Shown in pieces: positions 1 to 8,568 of a stretch of 64,000 bases of DNA. Where the stretch lies: contig NZ_JAHUWK010000014.1 of the NCBI RefSeq assembly GCF_019219065.1, positions 62,001-126,000 on the forward strand, given 5' to 3'. The notes under the pieces were generated by a model, which saw nothing but the letters and a program-made list of their open reading frames with translations, was not told the origin of the DNA and did no database searches. The DNA is from Duganella sp. sic0402 (GTDB lineage Bacteria; Pseudomonadota; Gammaproteobacteria; Burkholderiales; Burkholderiaceae_D). The position numbers and the translations under genes were made by a program. The number at the start of each line of letters is the position of its first letter. Within the stretch, counting starts at the first letter, position 1.

Positions 1-174
1 GTCCAGCGCGCTGGACGCTCGCCGCTCCGCATAGGAGGGCTCTGTGATTTCCGAGCGCAGATAGCGTCGGACGGTGTTCCTTGAGATGCCCAGTCGCCTG
101 GCAATCTCCCTGAGGGGGACCTGGTCACGCAAGTGCCAGCGTCGAATTATGCCTAGCAATGCCACGTCTATCAC
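1..174 (-). CDS. istA: IS21 transposase (IstA-like), N-terminal fragment
   Basis: About 58 codons are visible. The frame is open from a GTG at 172-174 with AGGAG about 7 bases upstream, and runs off the window. The translation contains RRWHLRDQVPLREIARRLG followed by ISRNTVRRYLRS, the helix-turn-helix that opens IS21-family transposases and binds the terminal repeats. The DDE catalytic core and the IstB ATPase would lie outside the window. A second GTG at 163-165 is a possible start but has a worse Shine-Dalgarno position. Confidence 0.75.
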   Translation of the reverse strand, partial: MIDVALLGIIRRWHLRDQVPLREIARRLGISRNTVRRYLRSEITEPSYAERRASSALD

Positions 175-278
175 TCCGTTCTCCTGCCGATGAGACAGGT
201 GGATTGTGCTTCAAACGTGGGTCAGATTCATTTGCAAATTACTGGGGGAAACGGGTCAATTTTCGGCGCAAATCAACA
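1..278 (-). mobile_element. IS21-family insertion sequence, terminal fragment (cut by window edge)
   Basis: The fragment reads leftwards off the window. Its presumed outer end at 278 begins TGTTGATTTGCGCC on the minus strand, the TG start expected of IS21-family ends. Inside are two spaced TGACCC copies (about 219-227 and 252-258), like the multiple terminal repeats of this family. They are followed by a transposase start. Only one end is visible, so completeness and target duplication cannot be judged. The end point at 278 is inferred. Confidence 0.7.
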
Positions 279-451
279 CTTCCCCTGATGGCCCTTCGCC
301 AGACTAGGGGGCATTCCAGGCCGCCGTGCTCGCTTTAGCCAGAGCCACGGATTCGAACTCCGTGCTCCTCAACGCCTCGCATTATTGCGCAGCCGCAAGT
401 CGCGACATTTCCACACCCAATAAGCTAAGGGACACGTATTTGGAGAGGGTT

Positions 452-1159
452 ATGGGACAGAGCAAAGCTAGCGATGAACAATCTCTTTTTGAGAGCACAA
501 TGAAGTCACTTGAAAGCCAGGTAAGCAATGTGGGAGCTCATCTCACTATCGACACGCAGGCACGCTTGCTATACGTTCAAGAGATCAAACGAATGTCAGA
601 CCGATTGCGAGCCAATGCAAGTGCTGGAAGAATCACCTGGTCCGCCGCAGCCTGTGAAGCGCAAGAAACCCGCAACCTCATCATGGGCATAGTGCGCGCA
701 CGGAGCACACCGGTAGGACGATCATTCGCGGAAAAGCTGAAACGCAAAGGCTATTCGTTGAACCAACTGATCGCGAAAAAGACGATTGAATTACACGGTG
801 AAAACGCTATTTTCTCCCGCCTATCGAACACAAAGCAGAACGTCATTTATGCAAACATAGTCACATCTGCCGGCAAGTCCAATCCTCAAGTTACTCGGGC
901 AATGGCAGGCCTTTCGTATGCGGGACGTGGGGTGCTTTTCCTAGCGCTGGCTCTCTCGGCTTATCACATTGCCACGTCGACAAACAAAGCAGCCACACTT
1001 AGGAAAGAGCTTGTTGTCAACGGCGCCAGCGTTGCAGGCGGCATTGCAGGCGGTGCATTGGCGGGCCTGGCATGCGGCCCGGCGGCGCCAGTTTGCGTCA
1101 CGGTCGGAGCGTTCGCGGGAGGTGCATTTGCCGCGTTTGGAGCCAGCTACAGCTGGTAG
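452..1159 (+). CDS. Unknown protein with C-terminal glycine-zipper membrane segment
   Basis: This is a 235-residue protein of unknown function. The ATG at 452 is chosen because GGAGAGG lies just upstream; the frame is open further, to 326, without a good ribosome site. There is no N-terminal signal peptide. Residues about 1-150 are charged and helical. A hydrophobic segment (GVLFLALALSAYHIA) follows near residue 165. The last 45 residues are a small-residue glycine zipper (GGIAGGALAGLACG, then GAFAGGAFAAFGAS). Such zippers occur in membrane-inserting proteins, including some secreted pore-forming effectors. Base composition is clearly lower in GC than its neighbours and it sits beside an IS21 end, suggesting transfer. 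A partner gene starts 7 bases downstream. An effector or toxin role is a guess; a plain membrane protein is equally possible. Confidence 0.6.
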   Translation: MGQSKASDEQSLFESTMKSLESQVSNVGAHLTIDTQARLLYVQEIKRMSDRLRANASAGRITWSAAACEAQETRNLIMGIVRARSTPVGRSFAEKLKRKGYSLNQLIAKKTIELHGENAIFSRLSNTKQNVIYANIVTSAGKSNPQVTRAMAGLSYAGRGVLFLALALSAYHIATSTNKAATLRKELVVNGASVAGGIAGGALAGLACGPAAPVCVTVGAFAGGAFAAFGASYSW

Positions 1160-1166
1160 AGAAACG

Positions 1167-1664
1167 ATGAAATTACTACATACACCGGCGTATTCGATAC
1201 GCGTCATCACACTGTCGGACGCTGATACGGTACCCCTGTGTGAAATCATCATGGCCGGAAAAGCGACCGGCGTGATCCTCCAGGGTGCGGTGTTCGAGGC
1301 TGCTCTCAAGTGGCACGACTACACCTTGCTCTTTCTCACCAACGATGTGCCTTTTGAAGACACACTGAACATCTACCTACTCGACCGGGACCTGAATGTC
1401 GCAGACTACGCGCGCATGTACTTTATGTACGCAACAGGTATCTTTTCCGATCTGGACCTCACCGAGGCGGATACTGTCCGTTTTAATTTCCTAGGAGAGA
1501 AGCGCTGGATTCTTAAGTTGTTTTCACAGAAAAGATTTTTTGTCCCAGTGGCTTCGAGCGCTTTAGAAGTGCATCGTCCATTTACATTCTTCCGCAGATT
1601 TCAGCTATCTGCACAAGCATTGCCCAGCCAAGATCGAGAATCCGACAAGAGCAGCCAAGGCTGA
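1167..1664 (+). CDS. Unknown small soluble protein, partner of the glycine-zipper gene
   Basis: This 165-residue protein starts at the ATG at 1167, 7 bases after the upstream stop, so the two genes are almost certainly co-transcribed. It has no signal peptide and no clear membrane segment. It is rich in aromatic residues (for example DYARMYFMYATGIFSDLDL) and has a basic C-terminal part (RPFTFFRRFQLSAQ). I do not recognise the family. Its size and position directly after a putative membrane-active protein resemble an immunity or chaperone partner, but nothing in the sequence proves that. Base composition matches the preceding gene and not the chromosomal background. Confidence 0.6.
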   Translation: MKLLHTPAYSIRVITLSDADTVPLCEIIMAGKATGVILQGAVFEAALKWHDYTLLFLTNDVPFEDTLNIYLLDRDLNVADYARMYFMYATGIFSDLDLTEADTVRFNFLGEKRWILKLFSQKRFFVPVASSALEVHRPFTFFRRFQLSAQALPSQDRESDKSSQG

Positions 1665-1706
1665 TGTACTCGAGCACCGGCTACGCCTCATGATTCTCTA
1701 AAGGTC

Positions 1707-2018
1707 TCAAACGCTGCCCGCACGCTCGACCACGAGAATGCGGGCCTCGCCACGCGGATGAGCGCAGTGGGCGTCGCCATCGCCAGCAAAGAACAGATCG
1801 CCTGCGCATAGTGTGACGATCTGTTCGACGCCATCCTGGCGATAGTGCATGTCCACCTCGCCATCCATCACCGCGAAGACTTCCTCGCCATCGTTGACGT
1901 GCCACTTGTATGGCTGATCGGTCCAGTGCAATCGCACCGTCGCATCGGGAATGGCGGCCACCAGCTCGGCGCCCCAGGCGCGCGACGCGACAAACTCTTT
2001 GCTACGGATGATTTTCAT
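1707..2018 (-). CDS. Small single-domain cupin protein
   Basis: A 103-residue protein containing one cupin beta-barrel. The first cupin motif is recognisable in WHVNDGEEVFAVMDGEVDMHY (His at W-H, Glu in the EEVF stretch, Gly in DGEVD). The second is in GDLFFAGDGDAHCAHPRGEA, with His residues that could complete a metal site. Small cupins of this type bind a metal and act as sensors or simple enzymes; the substrate cannot be told from sequence. The ATG at 2018 is the natural start. It is a single gene facing the low-GC pair, and its own composition is chromosomal, so the boundary of the acquired region lies at about 1665-1700. Confidence 0.75.
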   Translation of the reverse strand: MKIIRSKEFVASRAWGAELVAAIPDATVRLHWTDQPYKWHVNDGEEVFAVMDGEVDMHYRQDGVEQIVTLCAGDLFFAGDGDAHCAHPRGEARILVVERAGSV

Positions 2019-2131
2019 GTTGGGGCGGAATGTTAGCTATGGCCATCGATAATGGCACGGCAGCCGCCACAGGCCATGACATTCATGGTTGAATATCTGC
2101 CAGCTCTCTTCGATTCCGCCTCATCCAGATA

Positions 2132-2166
2132 AGAACGCCAGCTCCGCAACCGCAAGCTGGCGTTCT
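2132..2166 (-). terminator. Hairpin downstream of the TonB receptor gene
   Basis: A perfect 12-bp inverted repeat (AGAACGCCAGCT, 2132-2143 and 2155-2166) with an 11-base loop begins 7 bases past the receptor stop codon. On the minus strand it is followed by TTATCT, a short T-rich tail, so it is a plausible intrinsic terminator. The rest of 2019-2131 contains nothing recognisable. Confidence 0.6.
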
Positions 2167-2172
2167 CTACGC

Positions 2173-4929
2173 TTAGAACGCCGCGCGTAGGCCCACATTC
2201 ACGCGACGGCCAACATCCTCCAGCGTCAGGAACTGCGTTTCGTTCAGCGCATACTCACGCGTGCGTGCATTGCTCAGGTTGATCGCGTCGAGATACAGCG
2301 CCAGCTTCGGCGTGATGTTGTAGCGCAGGCTGGCGTCGGTCTGGCCGTAGGCCGCGCGGTTGCGTGGCTGGGTGCTGCCGCCGCCGCAATCGACCGAGAA
2401 GTGATTACGCCAGTTGTAGCTCACACGCGCCTGGAAGTTGCTGTTCTCATAGAACAGCGAGGCGTTGTACGACTGTGGCGACAAACCTGGATAACCGCAG
2501 TTCGGCGTGCCGCTGTCGACTTCGCGGGTGGCGGTGGCGTCCACGTAGGTGTAGTTGGCGGTCGCGCCGAAGCCGCGCAGCCAAGGCACCACGGTATCGA
2601 AGGCGTACTGGCCGGCGATCTCCACGCCCTTAATCTTGCCTTTCTGACCGTTGCGCACGCGGGTGTCATGCACCACCTCGCCCGGATACTGCGGCAACGA
2701 AATATCGACCAGGCGCGTCTCCAGGAAGTCGCTGACGTTTTTCTGGAACACGGCGGCGCTGACGTAGTTGGTTTTGGACAGATACCATTCCCACGACAAG
2801 TCGTAGTTGTTCGACTTCATCGGCTTCAGGTTGGGATTGCCGCCGCCGGTCTGCACGTCGCCATAACGGCCGCCATAGGAGTTGGTCACGCCCAGTTGAT
2901 TCAGCGTCGGACGGGTTTCCGTTTTCGACGCCGCCAGGCGCAGCAGCATATCGCGCGACAGGTCGAACTTGATATTGGCCGACGGCAGCACGCTGTTGTA
3001 GCTGTTATCCATCTTGAGCGTGCTCATCGGGCCATAGTTCAGGATGTACGTCGTGTCGTTCGGGCTCTTGGTGGCCGACAGCAGCACGCGGCTGGTGCCC
3101 GACGATTCCGACTGCACATGCACCAGGCGCACGCCGGCGTTGGCCGACCAGCGCTCGCCTTCCCATTTGCTGTCGAGGAAGATGCTGCTGACCTTCTCCT
3201 TCACCGCCCAGGTCGATGGCTTGGTGTAGTCAATCGCCATCGGGCCGTTCGGGTACAGCGTGGTGTTCATGTACAGCGCCGGATCATTCGACTGGGTCAG
3301 GATCGAGCGCTGGTTCAGATAGTTCATGTACTCATAGGGATTGAAGCGCAGATAAGCGCTTGGCACCGTGGCGCCGCCGCCGACAAAGTTCTCCAGCGGC
3401 GTCACCGTGAACAGCGACGATGGCAGCGCCACATGGTAGCCACTGTAGGTATTCCACGAATCACTGCTCCACGAAGTGCGGCCGACCTCGCGCTGCGAGT
3501 AGCTTAGACCGGTATCAATGCCCTTGAAGTAGCCGATATCGTGGCCCCAGTTCAGGGCCAACCGGCCTTCGGACAATTTATCGGTATTCTGCACATCGCC
3601 ATTCGAGACAGCGTGCGCGCGCACTGCGCTCGGGTCGGCGATGCCGTCGCCAAACACGATCGATGGCGAGCCGTTAAAGCTCAGCAGGTCGCCATTTTTC
3701 GGCACCATGCCGGCCACCACCCACATATCCGGCGAACCGGAGGACGTGCGCGAGGTATTCACGTCGCCCTCCAGCTTCCATTCCGGCGCCAGCGCCCATT
3801 TCGAATTCAGGCCGAAGGCGCGCGTGATCGATTTGCGGTCGCCGCCCTTGACGATCATGTCATTGGAATTGACCTCGCCCAGCAAATTGCCGCTACCGGA
3901 CAGCGCCGGGTTATTCGCGTAGAAAATCGAACCCGGACGCTGCAGGCTGGTGATCTGGTTGCCACTGATCTGCGCGCCCAGCACCTGCGGATTAATCCAG
4001 TCGCTGACGGCGATCACATCGTTACGCTGGTCCAGGTGCGAATACAGCGCGTCTGCCGTCAGCTTCCAGGTCGGCGACGGGTTGTACTGCACCGTCAGAT
4101 TGCCCACCAAACGCTTGCGGCTCTCGTCCTCCTGCTGGAAGCCGTAGCTTTGCGGGATGTAGAGCTTGCGGGTGGTGACGTTGGCCATGGTCAGGCCCTT
4201 GGAATTCAGGTCGCCATTGATGACCGATACGTCGCGGTAATTCCACGCATCGGTGATCGCCTTGTTCTGCTTGGACGCGCGGTCGGTGTACGACAGCGAG
4301 GCGTTGACGCCGAAGTTGCGTTCCTCGTTGGCAAACGAGTACATGCCGCTGATGTTGGGCGTTTTCTTTTCCGAGTTGTTGTCGTACGAGCCGGAGGCGT
4401 TGATCACCGTGCTGTGCCCGGTCTTGCCGGACAGCGGACGCGCGGTCTGGATATCCACCGTCGAACCGATGCCGCCTTCTGGCAGGAACGGTTGCGAGGT
4501 CTTGTACACCAGCGCCTTGGAAATCAGATCCGACGACAGCAGGTCGAACGAGAATTCGCGGCCGCCGGTGTCGCTGGTCATGGTGCGGCCATTGACCAGC
4601 ACGTTGTTGAACTCCGGCCCCAGGCCGCGCACCGAGATATAGCGGCCTTCACCGCCGTTGCGCTGGATCTGCACGCCGGTCACGCGTTGCAGCGATTCGG
4701 CGATATTGGTGTCGGGGAATTTACCGGCGTCTTCGGCGGACACCGCGTCCACCACGCCATCCTGCATGCGCTTGGTGTTCAGCGACGAACTCAGCGAGGC
4801 GCGGATGCCGCTGACCACGACGGTGGGACCGGCATCGGCGGTTTCAGCGGTGGTTTGGGCTTGGGCGCCGACGCTGATCAACAGGTCGGCAATCAGTACT
4901 GCGAGCGCAGTCTTGCGAGGTATAGCCAT
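2173..4929 (-). CDS. TonB-dependent outer-membrane receptor
   Basis: A 918-residue outer-membrane transporter that would import a large nutrient using energy from TonB-ExbBD. The ATG at 4929 is preferred: GGAG lies 9 bases upstream and the protein then opens with a signal peptide (MAIPRKTALAVLIADLLISV, cleaved after AQA). An ATG at 4977 is in frame but would put 16 polar residues in front. The plug domain (about residues 45-150) carries GKFPDTNIAESLQRVTGVQI and RGLGPEFNNVLVNGR, typical of the proteobacterial TonB-Xanth-Caul group. The rest is a beta-barrel ending in the expected C-terminal Phe. That group often takes up plant or microbial polysaccharide fragments, but no carbohydrate enzyme or regulator lies next to it, so the substrate is open. 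Confidence 0.92.
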   Translation of the reverse strand: MAIPRKTALAVLIADLLISVGAQAQTTAETADAGPTVVVSGIRASLSSSLNTKRMQDGVVDAVSAEDAGKFPDTNIAESLQRVTGVQIQRNGGEGRYISVRGLGPEFNNVLVNGRTMTSDTGGREFSFDLLSSDLISKALVYKTSQPFLPEGGIGSTVDIQTARPLSGKTGHSTVINASGSYDNNSEKKTPNISGMYSFANEERNFGVNASLSYTDRASKQNKAITDAWNYRDVSVINGDLNSKGLTMANVTTRKLYIPQSYGFQQEDESRKRLVGNLTVQYNPSPTWKLTADALYSHLDQRNDVIAVSDWINPQVLGAQISGNQITSLQRPGSIFYANNPALSGSGNLLGEVNSNDMIVKGGDRKSITRAFGLNSKWALAPEWKLEGDVNTSRTSSGSPDMWVVAGMVPKNGDLLSFNGSPSIVFGDGIADPSAVRAHAVSNGDVQNTDKLSEGRLALNWGHDIGYFKGIDTGLSYSQREVGRTSWSSDSWNTYSGYHVALPSSLFTVTPLENFVGGGATVPSAYLRFNPYEYMNYLNQRSILTQSNDPALYMNTTLYPNGPMAIDYTKPSTWAVKEKVSSIFLDSKWEGERWSANAGVRLVHVQSESSGTSRVLLSATKSPNDTTYILNYGPMSTLKMDNSYNSVLPSANIKFDLSRDMLLRLAASKTETRPTLNQLGVTNSYGGRYGDVQTGGGNPNLKPMKSNNYDLSWEWYLSKTNYVSAAVFQKNVSDFLETRLVDISLPQYPGEVVHDTRVRNGQKGKIKGVEIAGQYAFDTVVPWLRGFGATANYTYVDATATREVDSGTPNCGYPGLSPQSYNASLFYENSNFQARVSYNWRNHFSVDCGGGSTQPRNRAAYGQTDASLRYNITPKLALYLDAINLSNARTREYALNETQFLTLEDVGRRVNVGLRAAF

Positions 4930-5035
4930 GATGTAGTCTCCGGTTTTGTAATTTCTTTTTGATGACATCGTTTGCAACCGATTTCGATCTTACGCCCGGT
5001 CTAACCATGCCAATCTATTATTTCTTTACAAAAAG

Positions 5036-5049
5036 CCATTCCAAAATGG
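5036..5049. promoter_or_regulatory. Small palindrome upstream of the TonB receptor
   Basis: CCATT-CCAA-AATGG lies in the 142-base AT-rich stretch between the acyltransferase stop and the receptor start. It could be an operator for the receptor. Five-base arms are short and chance occurrence is possible. Confidence 0.25.
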
Positions 5050-5071
5050 TATAACTACGCAGCTCTCCTTG

Positions 5072-6217
5072 TTAGCGCGGCAACGAGCGTGGCATATGGA
5101 CATCACGCACAACGAGCCGTTCTGCAACAAAATGCATCAGCCGGCTCAGCGGTGATTCCACCCAGCGATGGAAAGCCGCGCCGGCGGCCAGACTGCCACT
5201 CCAGGCCAGCAGCATGCCCAGTGCCTGCCACTCCGGCTCAGCGGGTGCGAAGCGCGTGAAGGCCGCGTTGACCAGCAAACACACCGGGAAGTGAATCAGA
5301 AACACCGAATAAGAAATCTTACCCAGGCCGTTGACGACGGCCCAGGCGTAGCCTTCGGCTGCGTGGCGGTGGCGGCCCCACAGGAACAGCACGCAGGCAA
5401 CCACGGCCGCCAGCGCGATACGGCTGCGGAATTCCAGCAACAGCCCAACCACGGCCGGCAACAAGGCCATCAGCATCAACACCACTGCGATGCCCGGCTT
5501 GCGGCGCGGATCGCTGGCCCACCAGGCCATCACCCCCAGGCCGTAGCTACCGAAGAAATATGCTGCCCAGTTGTCCCAATCGGCGTCGAGATTGAAATGC
5601 AGCAGCGACAGCGTGATGCAGGTTGCCGCCACCAGCGGCATCAGCCATGCCTGCTGGCGATTGCCGGACACGCGGCCAACCAGCCACAACATGCAAACCA
5701 TCAGCGCATACAGCTGGAAATCAATCGCGACATACCAGGCGCCAGCCGACAGCGACTCATAGCCCAGCACACCATGCAGCAGCAGCGCGTGCGCGCTCAG
5801 CTGGCTGAACGTGGCTGGTGCGGAAATCGAATCATGCGACATCCATTGCGCCGCCCAGACAGAAGCGCCAGCGGCAGCCAGCGTAGCGGCAAGAAATGGC
5901 GGCGCCAGCTTGGCATAGCGGCGCCAGATAGCGCGCAACGGCGCGGCGCAACCGGCGTGGCCGGAAGGCGCAAGCGATTTGGCGGCCAGAAAGCCGCCAA
6001 TGACGAGGAAGACTTGCACAGCAATGCGTGCGCTACCGGCGAGCCAGTCGAACAGCGCCGGGTAAATCACCCGCGCGTGATCCGACATCGGGCCGTAGAA
6101 CGCCAGATGGTGCAAAACGATCAGCTGCGCCGCACCTGCCTTCAACAAATTAATCAAACCAAACTGCGCGGGAAGCATTTTCGGGGCGCCCGCCACAGTT
6201 CCTGCAACTACTTTCAT
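5072..6217 (-). CDS. Acyltransferase family 3 (OafA/YrhL-like) membrane protein
   Basis: A 381-residue integral membrane acyltransferase of the OafA type, which moves acetyl or succinyl groups onto surface sugars. The conserved N-terminal segment with the active-site His is seen in AAQLIVLHHLAFYGP. About ten hydrophobic segments follow, and the usual C-terminal signature appears as GKISYSVFLIHFPVCLLV. The ATG at 6217 has AAAGGATTAGGG directly upstream. A later in-frame ATG (MLPAQFG, about 6178) is a possible alternative start. It lies upstream of and in the same direction as the TonB receptor but 142 bases away, so co-transcription is uncertain. The sugar acceptor is unknown. Confidence 0.85.
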   Translation of the reverse strand: MKVVAGTVAGAPKMLPAQFGLINLLKAGAAQLIVLHHLAFYGPMSDHARVIYPALFDWLAGSARIAVQVFLVIGGFLAAKSLAPSGHAGCAAPLRAIWRRYAKLAPPFLAATLAAAGASVWAAQWMSHDSISAPATFSQLSAHALLLHGVLGYESLSAGAWYVAIDFQLYALMVCMLWLVGRVSGNRQQAWLMPLVAATCITLSLLHFNLDADWDNWAAYFFGSYGLGVMAWWASDPRRKPGIAVVLMLMALLPAVVGLLLEFRSRIALAAVVACVLFLWGRHRHAAEGYAWAVVNGLGKISYSVFLIHFPVCLLVNAAFTRFAPAEPEWQALGMLLAWSGSLAAGAAFHRWVESPLSRLMHFVAERLVVRDVHMPRSLPR

Positions 6218-6303
6218 CCCTAATCCTTTTAACAGCAGGGCGATATGATAGCTGAGTTGCTTGATTAGCGGCGCACGTAATAGCGTTCTACCTCAATTGA
6301 TGC

Positions 6304-6332
6304 TTGAATTTTCGAGAGCCTGCCAGTACAAT
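6304..6332 (+). promoter_or_regulatory. Sigma-70 promoter of tRNA-Lys
   Basis: TTGAAT (6304-6309) and TACAAT (6327-6332) are separated by 17 bases, close to consensus. A GC-rich discriminator (TCTGGCCC) follows, typical of stable RNA promoters. Transcription would start near 6339, a few bases before the tRNA. Confidence 0.75.
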
Positions 6333-6342
6333 TCTGGCCCTT

Positions 6343-6418
6343 GGGTCGTTAGCTCAGCTGGTAGAGCAGCGGACTTTTAATCCGTTGGTCGCAGGTTCGA
6401 ATCCCGCACGGCCTACCA
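6343..6418 (+). tRNA. tRNA-Lys (anticodon UUU)
   Basis: A 76-base cloverleaf with encoded CCA. The acceptor stem GGGTCGT pairs with ACGGCCT (two G-U pairs). The D-arm is AGCTCAGCTGGTAGAGC. The anticodon loop CTTTTAA places UUU at 6376-6378, and the T-arm is GCAGGTTCGAATCCCGC. It decodes AAA and AAG. It is a single gene, with its own promoter upstream and a terminator downstream. Confidence 0.98.
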
Positions 6419-6430
6419 AGATTCAACGAA

Positions 6431-6459
6431 AACGCCAACCTTCACCGGTTGGCGTTTTT
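6431..6459 (+). terminator. Intrinsic terminator after tRNA-Lys, probably bidirectional
   Basis: AACGCCAACC (6431-6440), a six-base loop, GGTTGGCGTT (6447-6456), then a run of T. The left flank is A-rich, so the same hairpin can also end the minus-strand helicase gene whose stop is at 6475. Confidence 0.88.
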
Positions 6460-6474
6460 GTTTTAGGTCCGCAC

Positions 6475-8457
6475 TCAGCGGCGGAACTTGCGCGGCTGGC
6501 GTTTGCGCGCGGCCGAGTTCTGGTCTTGCAGGATCGCGTCGACACGCTCCGACGCTTCACGCGACAATCGCTGCGCCAGTTCGGTGTCCGGGAAGTATTC
6601 CGGTTGACGATACGCCAGCCATGCATAGGCCGAGTACAGCCGGCACGCATCTTCCACCTCTTGCAGATTCATATAATGCAGCGGCCGGTCATTGCCCTTC
6701 AGCTGCGTGACATTTTTGTGCGCCAGCGATTTCGCCCAGCTTTCCCACGCATGCTGCAACGATGGCACTTTCGACGAGATCGGCACCAGCGACAGCGCGA
6801 ATTTCTCCGCCACCGTCAATTCCAGCGTATCCAGCCATGCGGCGCGCTCGAACTGGTCTTCGGTGATGCGCGGATAGAAGAAACCATCCGGCACATCGAT
6901 GTTGTGCACGAAGCGCTTCAGCAGCTTGGCCAGCGCATGCTCGTGCGTGACCGATGCGATACGATGCAGATGCTCCAGCGTCGGCGCCACCGCAAAGCCG
7001 GTGGTCTTGATCGGCACCGGCTTCTCGCGCAGCAGCGAACGCATCACATTGTGCGTCTCGTTATCGTAGCCGGCCACCAGGCCTTCCTCGTGCACCCCAA
7101 AGCGCCCTGCCCGGCCAGCGATCTGGCGCGCCAGCGCGGCTGGAATCTCTTCCTCTTCATAGCCGTTGTACTTGACGGTGGTGGTCATCACCACCCGCGC
7201 GATCGGCATGTTGAGGCCCATCGCGATGGCGTCCGTGCCAACCACCACATCAGCCGAACCTTCGCGGAAACGCTGCGCCTGCGCGCGCCGCACTTCCGGC
7301 GAGAGGTTGCCGTACACAGTCGCTACTGACAGGCCCATCTCGGTCACCATGTCGCGCCACATCAGCACCTCGCGGCGCGAGAAGCAGATGACCGCATCGC
7401 CGCGCCGCAGATTGCTCAGCTTGCGCACGGCGGCCGGCTCCACCGACAGCGGCCCCTTGCGCTTGAGGATGTGCACTTCCAGCTCGCACTCCAGCCGCGC
7501 CGCCAACACCTCAATGGCACGCCGCGCTTCCGGCGCGCCGACCAGATAGACGATATGCGCCGGCGCGCCGCAGACGGCGGCAGTCCAGGCGGCGCCGCGG
7601 TCGCGGTCCGACAGCATCTGGATCTCGTCAATCACCGCCACATCGACCGGGGTGTGCGTATCCAGCATCTCCACCGTGCTGGCGACATGGGTGGCGCCCG
7701 GCACCAGCCGGCGCTCCTCGCCCGTCACCAGGCTGACTTTCAGTGGCTTGCCATGCTGTTGCATTTCCTGCAAACGTTCATAGTTCTCCAGCGCCAGCAA
7801 ACGCAGCGGCGCCAGGTAGACGCCGCTTGGCGCCTTGGCCAAGGCCTCGATCGCCTGGTGGGTCTTGCCGGAGTTGGTCGGTCCCAGCACCGCGATGAAT
7901 TTACGCTTCATACGCCGCGCCACCTCGAACGAGGCCGGATATTCGGCCAGATTGATGCTCTGGCGGGTACGCTCGGCGTGCTGCTCCTCCATATCCCGTT
8001 CGACCGCGTGCTCCAGCCGCATGCGGATGCGGTCGAACACGATGCCGGCCGGCTCGGACACTTGCATATCGCTCAAGGCGTGCAGGAAAGTGTCGGCGTC
8101 CATATCGCAGTCATCGCAGGCGTCAGTCAGTTCCTCGACGAAAGCGGCGACGTAGCCGTGCAGCTCGGCCACCACCGCCTCGCTGGCGCGCTCGCGCAGC
8201 AGCGCCGAGCGGGCATCAATATCCATTTTGCGCCATTTGGACGCCTTGGCCATCACACCTTGTGCGGGCACCAGATCGTAAGCCACCCGGCGACGGCCGT
8301 ACTCGACCTCGCCGGTCACGCGCAGGAACACCCTGCCCTCGGCCTTGGCCAGGATGATGCCGCGTTCGGCCAGGCCCAGTTGCCGCATCAGGTCGTCGTC
8401 ATCTCCCTGGTCGCCATCGGCAGCGGAAATATGAGGGGCGGGAGAGGATGGGGTCAT
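6475..8457 (-). CDS. Suv3-like ATP-dependent RNA helicase
   Basis: A 660-residue DExH-type helicase of the Suv3 family, best known as the mitochondrial RNA degradosome helicase. Helicase core: motif I GPTNSGKT (residues 192-199), motif II as DEIQML, motif III region YLVGAPEA, RNA-helicase domain 2 with ICFSRREV and VYGNLSPEVRRAQ, and motif VI QIAGRAGRFG. About 180 residues precede the core, with an acidic stretch near residues 13-22. The C-terminal part resembles the Suv3 C-terminal region and ends in a basic tail (RKRQPRKFRR) that could bind RNA. The likely role is RNA unwinding during decay, perhaps with PNPase or another exonuclease; that partnership is inferred from the family. It is a single gene with a terminator behind it. 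Confidence 0.85.
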   Translation of the reverse strand: MTPSSPAPHISAADGDQGDDDDLMRQLGLAERGIILAKAEGRVFLRVTGEVEYGRRRVAYDLVPAQGVMAKASKWRKMDIDARSALLRERASEAVVAELHGYVAAFVEELTDACDDCDMDADTFLHALSDMQVSEPAGIVFDRIRMRLEHAVERDMEEQHAERTRQSINLAEYPASFEVARRMKRKFIAVLGPTNSGKTHQAIEALAKAPSGVYLAPLRLLALENYERLQEMQQHGKPLKVSLVTGEERRLVPGATHVASTVEMLDTHTPVDVAVIDEIQMLSDRDRGAAWTAAVCGAPAHIVYLVGAPEARRAIEVLAARLECELEVHILKRKGPLSVEPAAVRKLSNLRRGDAVICFSRREVLMWRDMVTEMGLSVATVYGNLSPEVRRAQAQRFREGSADVVVGTDAIAMGLNMPIARVVMTTTVKYNGYEEEEIPAALARQIAGRAGRFGVHEEGLVAGYDNETHNVMRSLLREKPVPIKTTGFAVAPTLEHLHRIASVTHEHALAKLLKRFVHNIDVPDGFFYPRITEDQFERAAWLDTLELTVAEKFALSLVPISSKVPSLQHAWESWAKSLAHKNVTQLKGNDRPLHYMNLQEVEDACRLYSAYAWLAYRQPEYFPDTELAQRLSREASERVDAILQDQNSAARKRQPRKFRR

Positions 8458-8568
8458 GGCGTATCAGGTGGGATGAACTCGGCCCAGATTATACCGCCCG
8501 CCTCGGCCGCATGGCGTCCTCGCCTGATTTCTGGCACCATACGCCGCTTCACCGCAATCGATCTCCCC

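Noticed and set aside
345..365. T-arm-like sequence (CGGATTCGAACTCCG on the + strand) suggesting a tRNA fragment or attachment site
   Set aside because: The flanking bases do not form a correct five-pair T stem with a seven-base loop, and no acceptor or anticodon arm is near. A decayed attachment site cannot be excluded but is not supported.
2401..3507. Open frame opposite the TonB receptor gene
   Set aside because: His/Arg/Val-rich shadow without a ribosome site; the receptor plug and barrel features fix the coding strand.
7471..8568. N-terminal extension of the IMPACT-family gene by about 366 codons
   Set aside because: The extension lies over the oppositely oriented helicase gene and its translation is low-information; the family's normal length starts at 8569.
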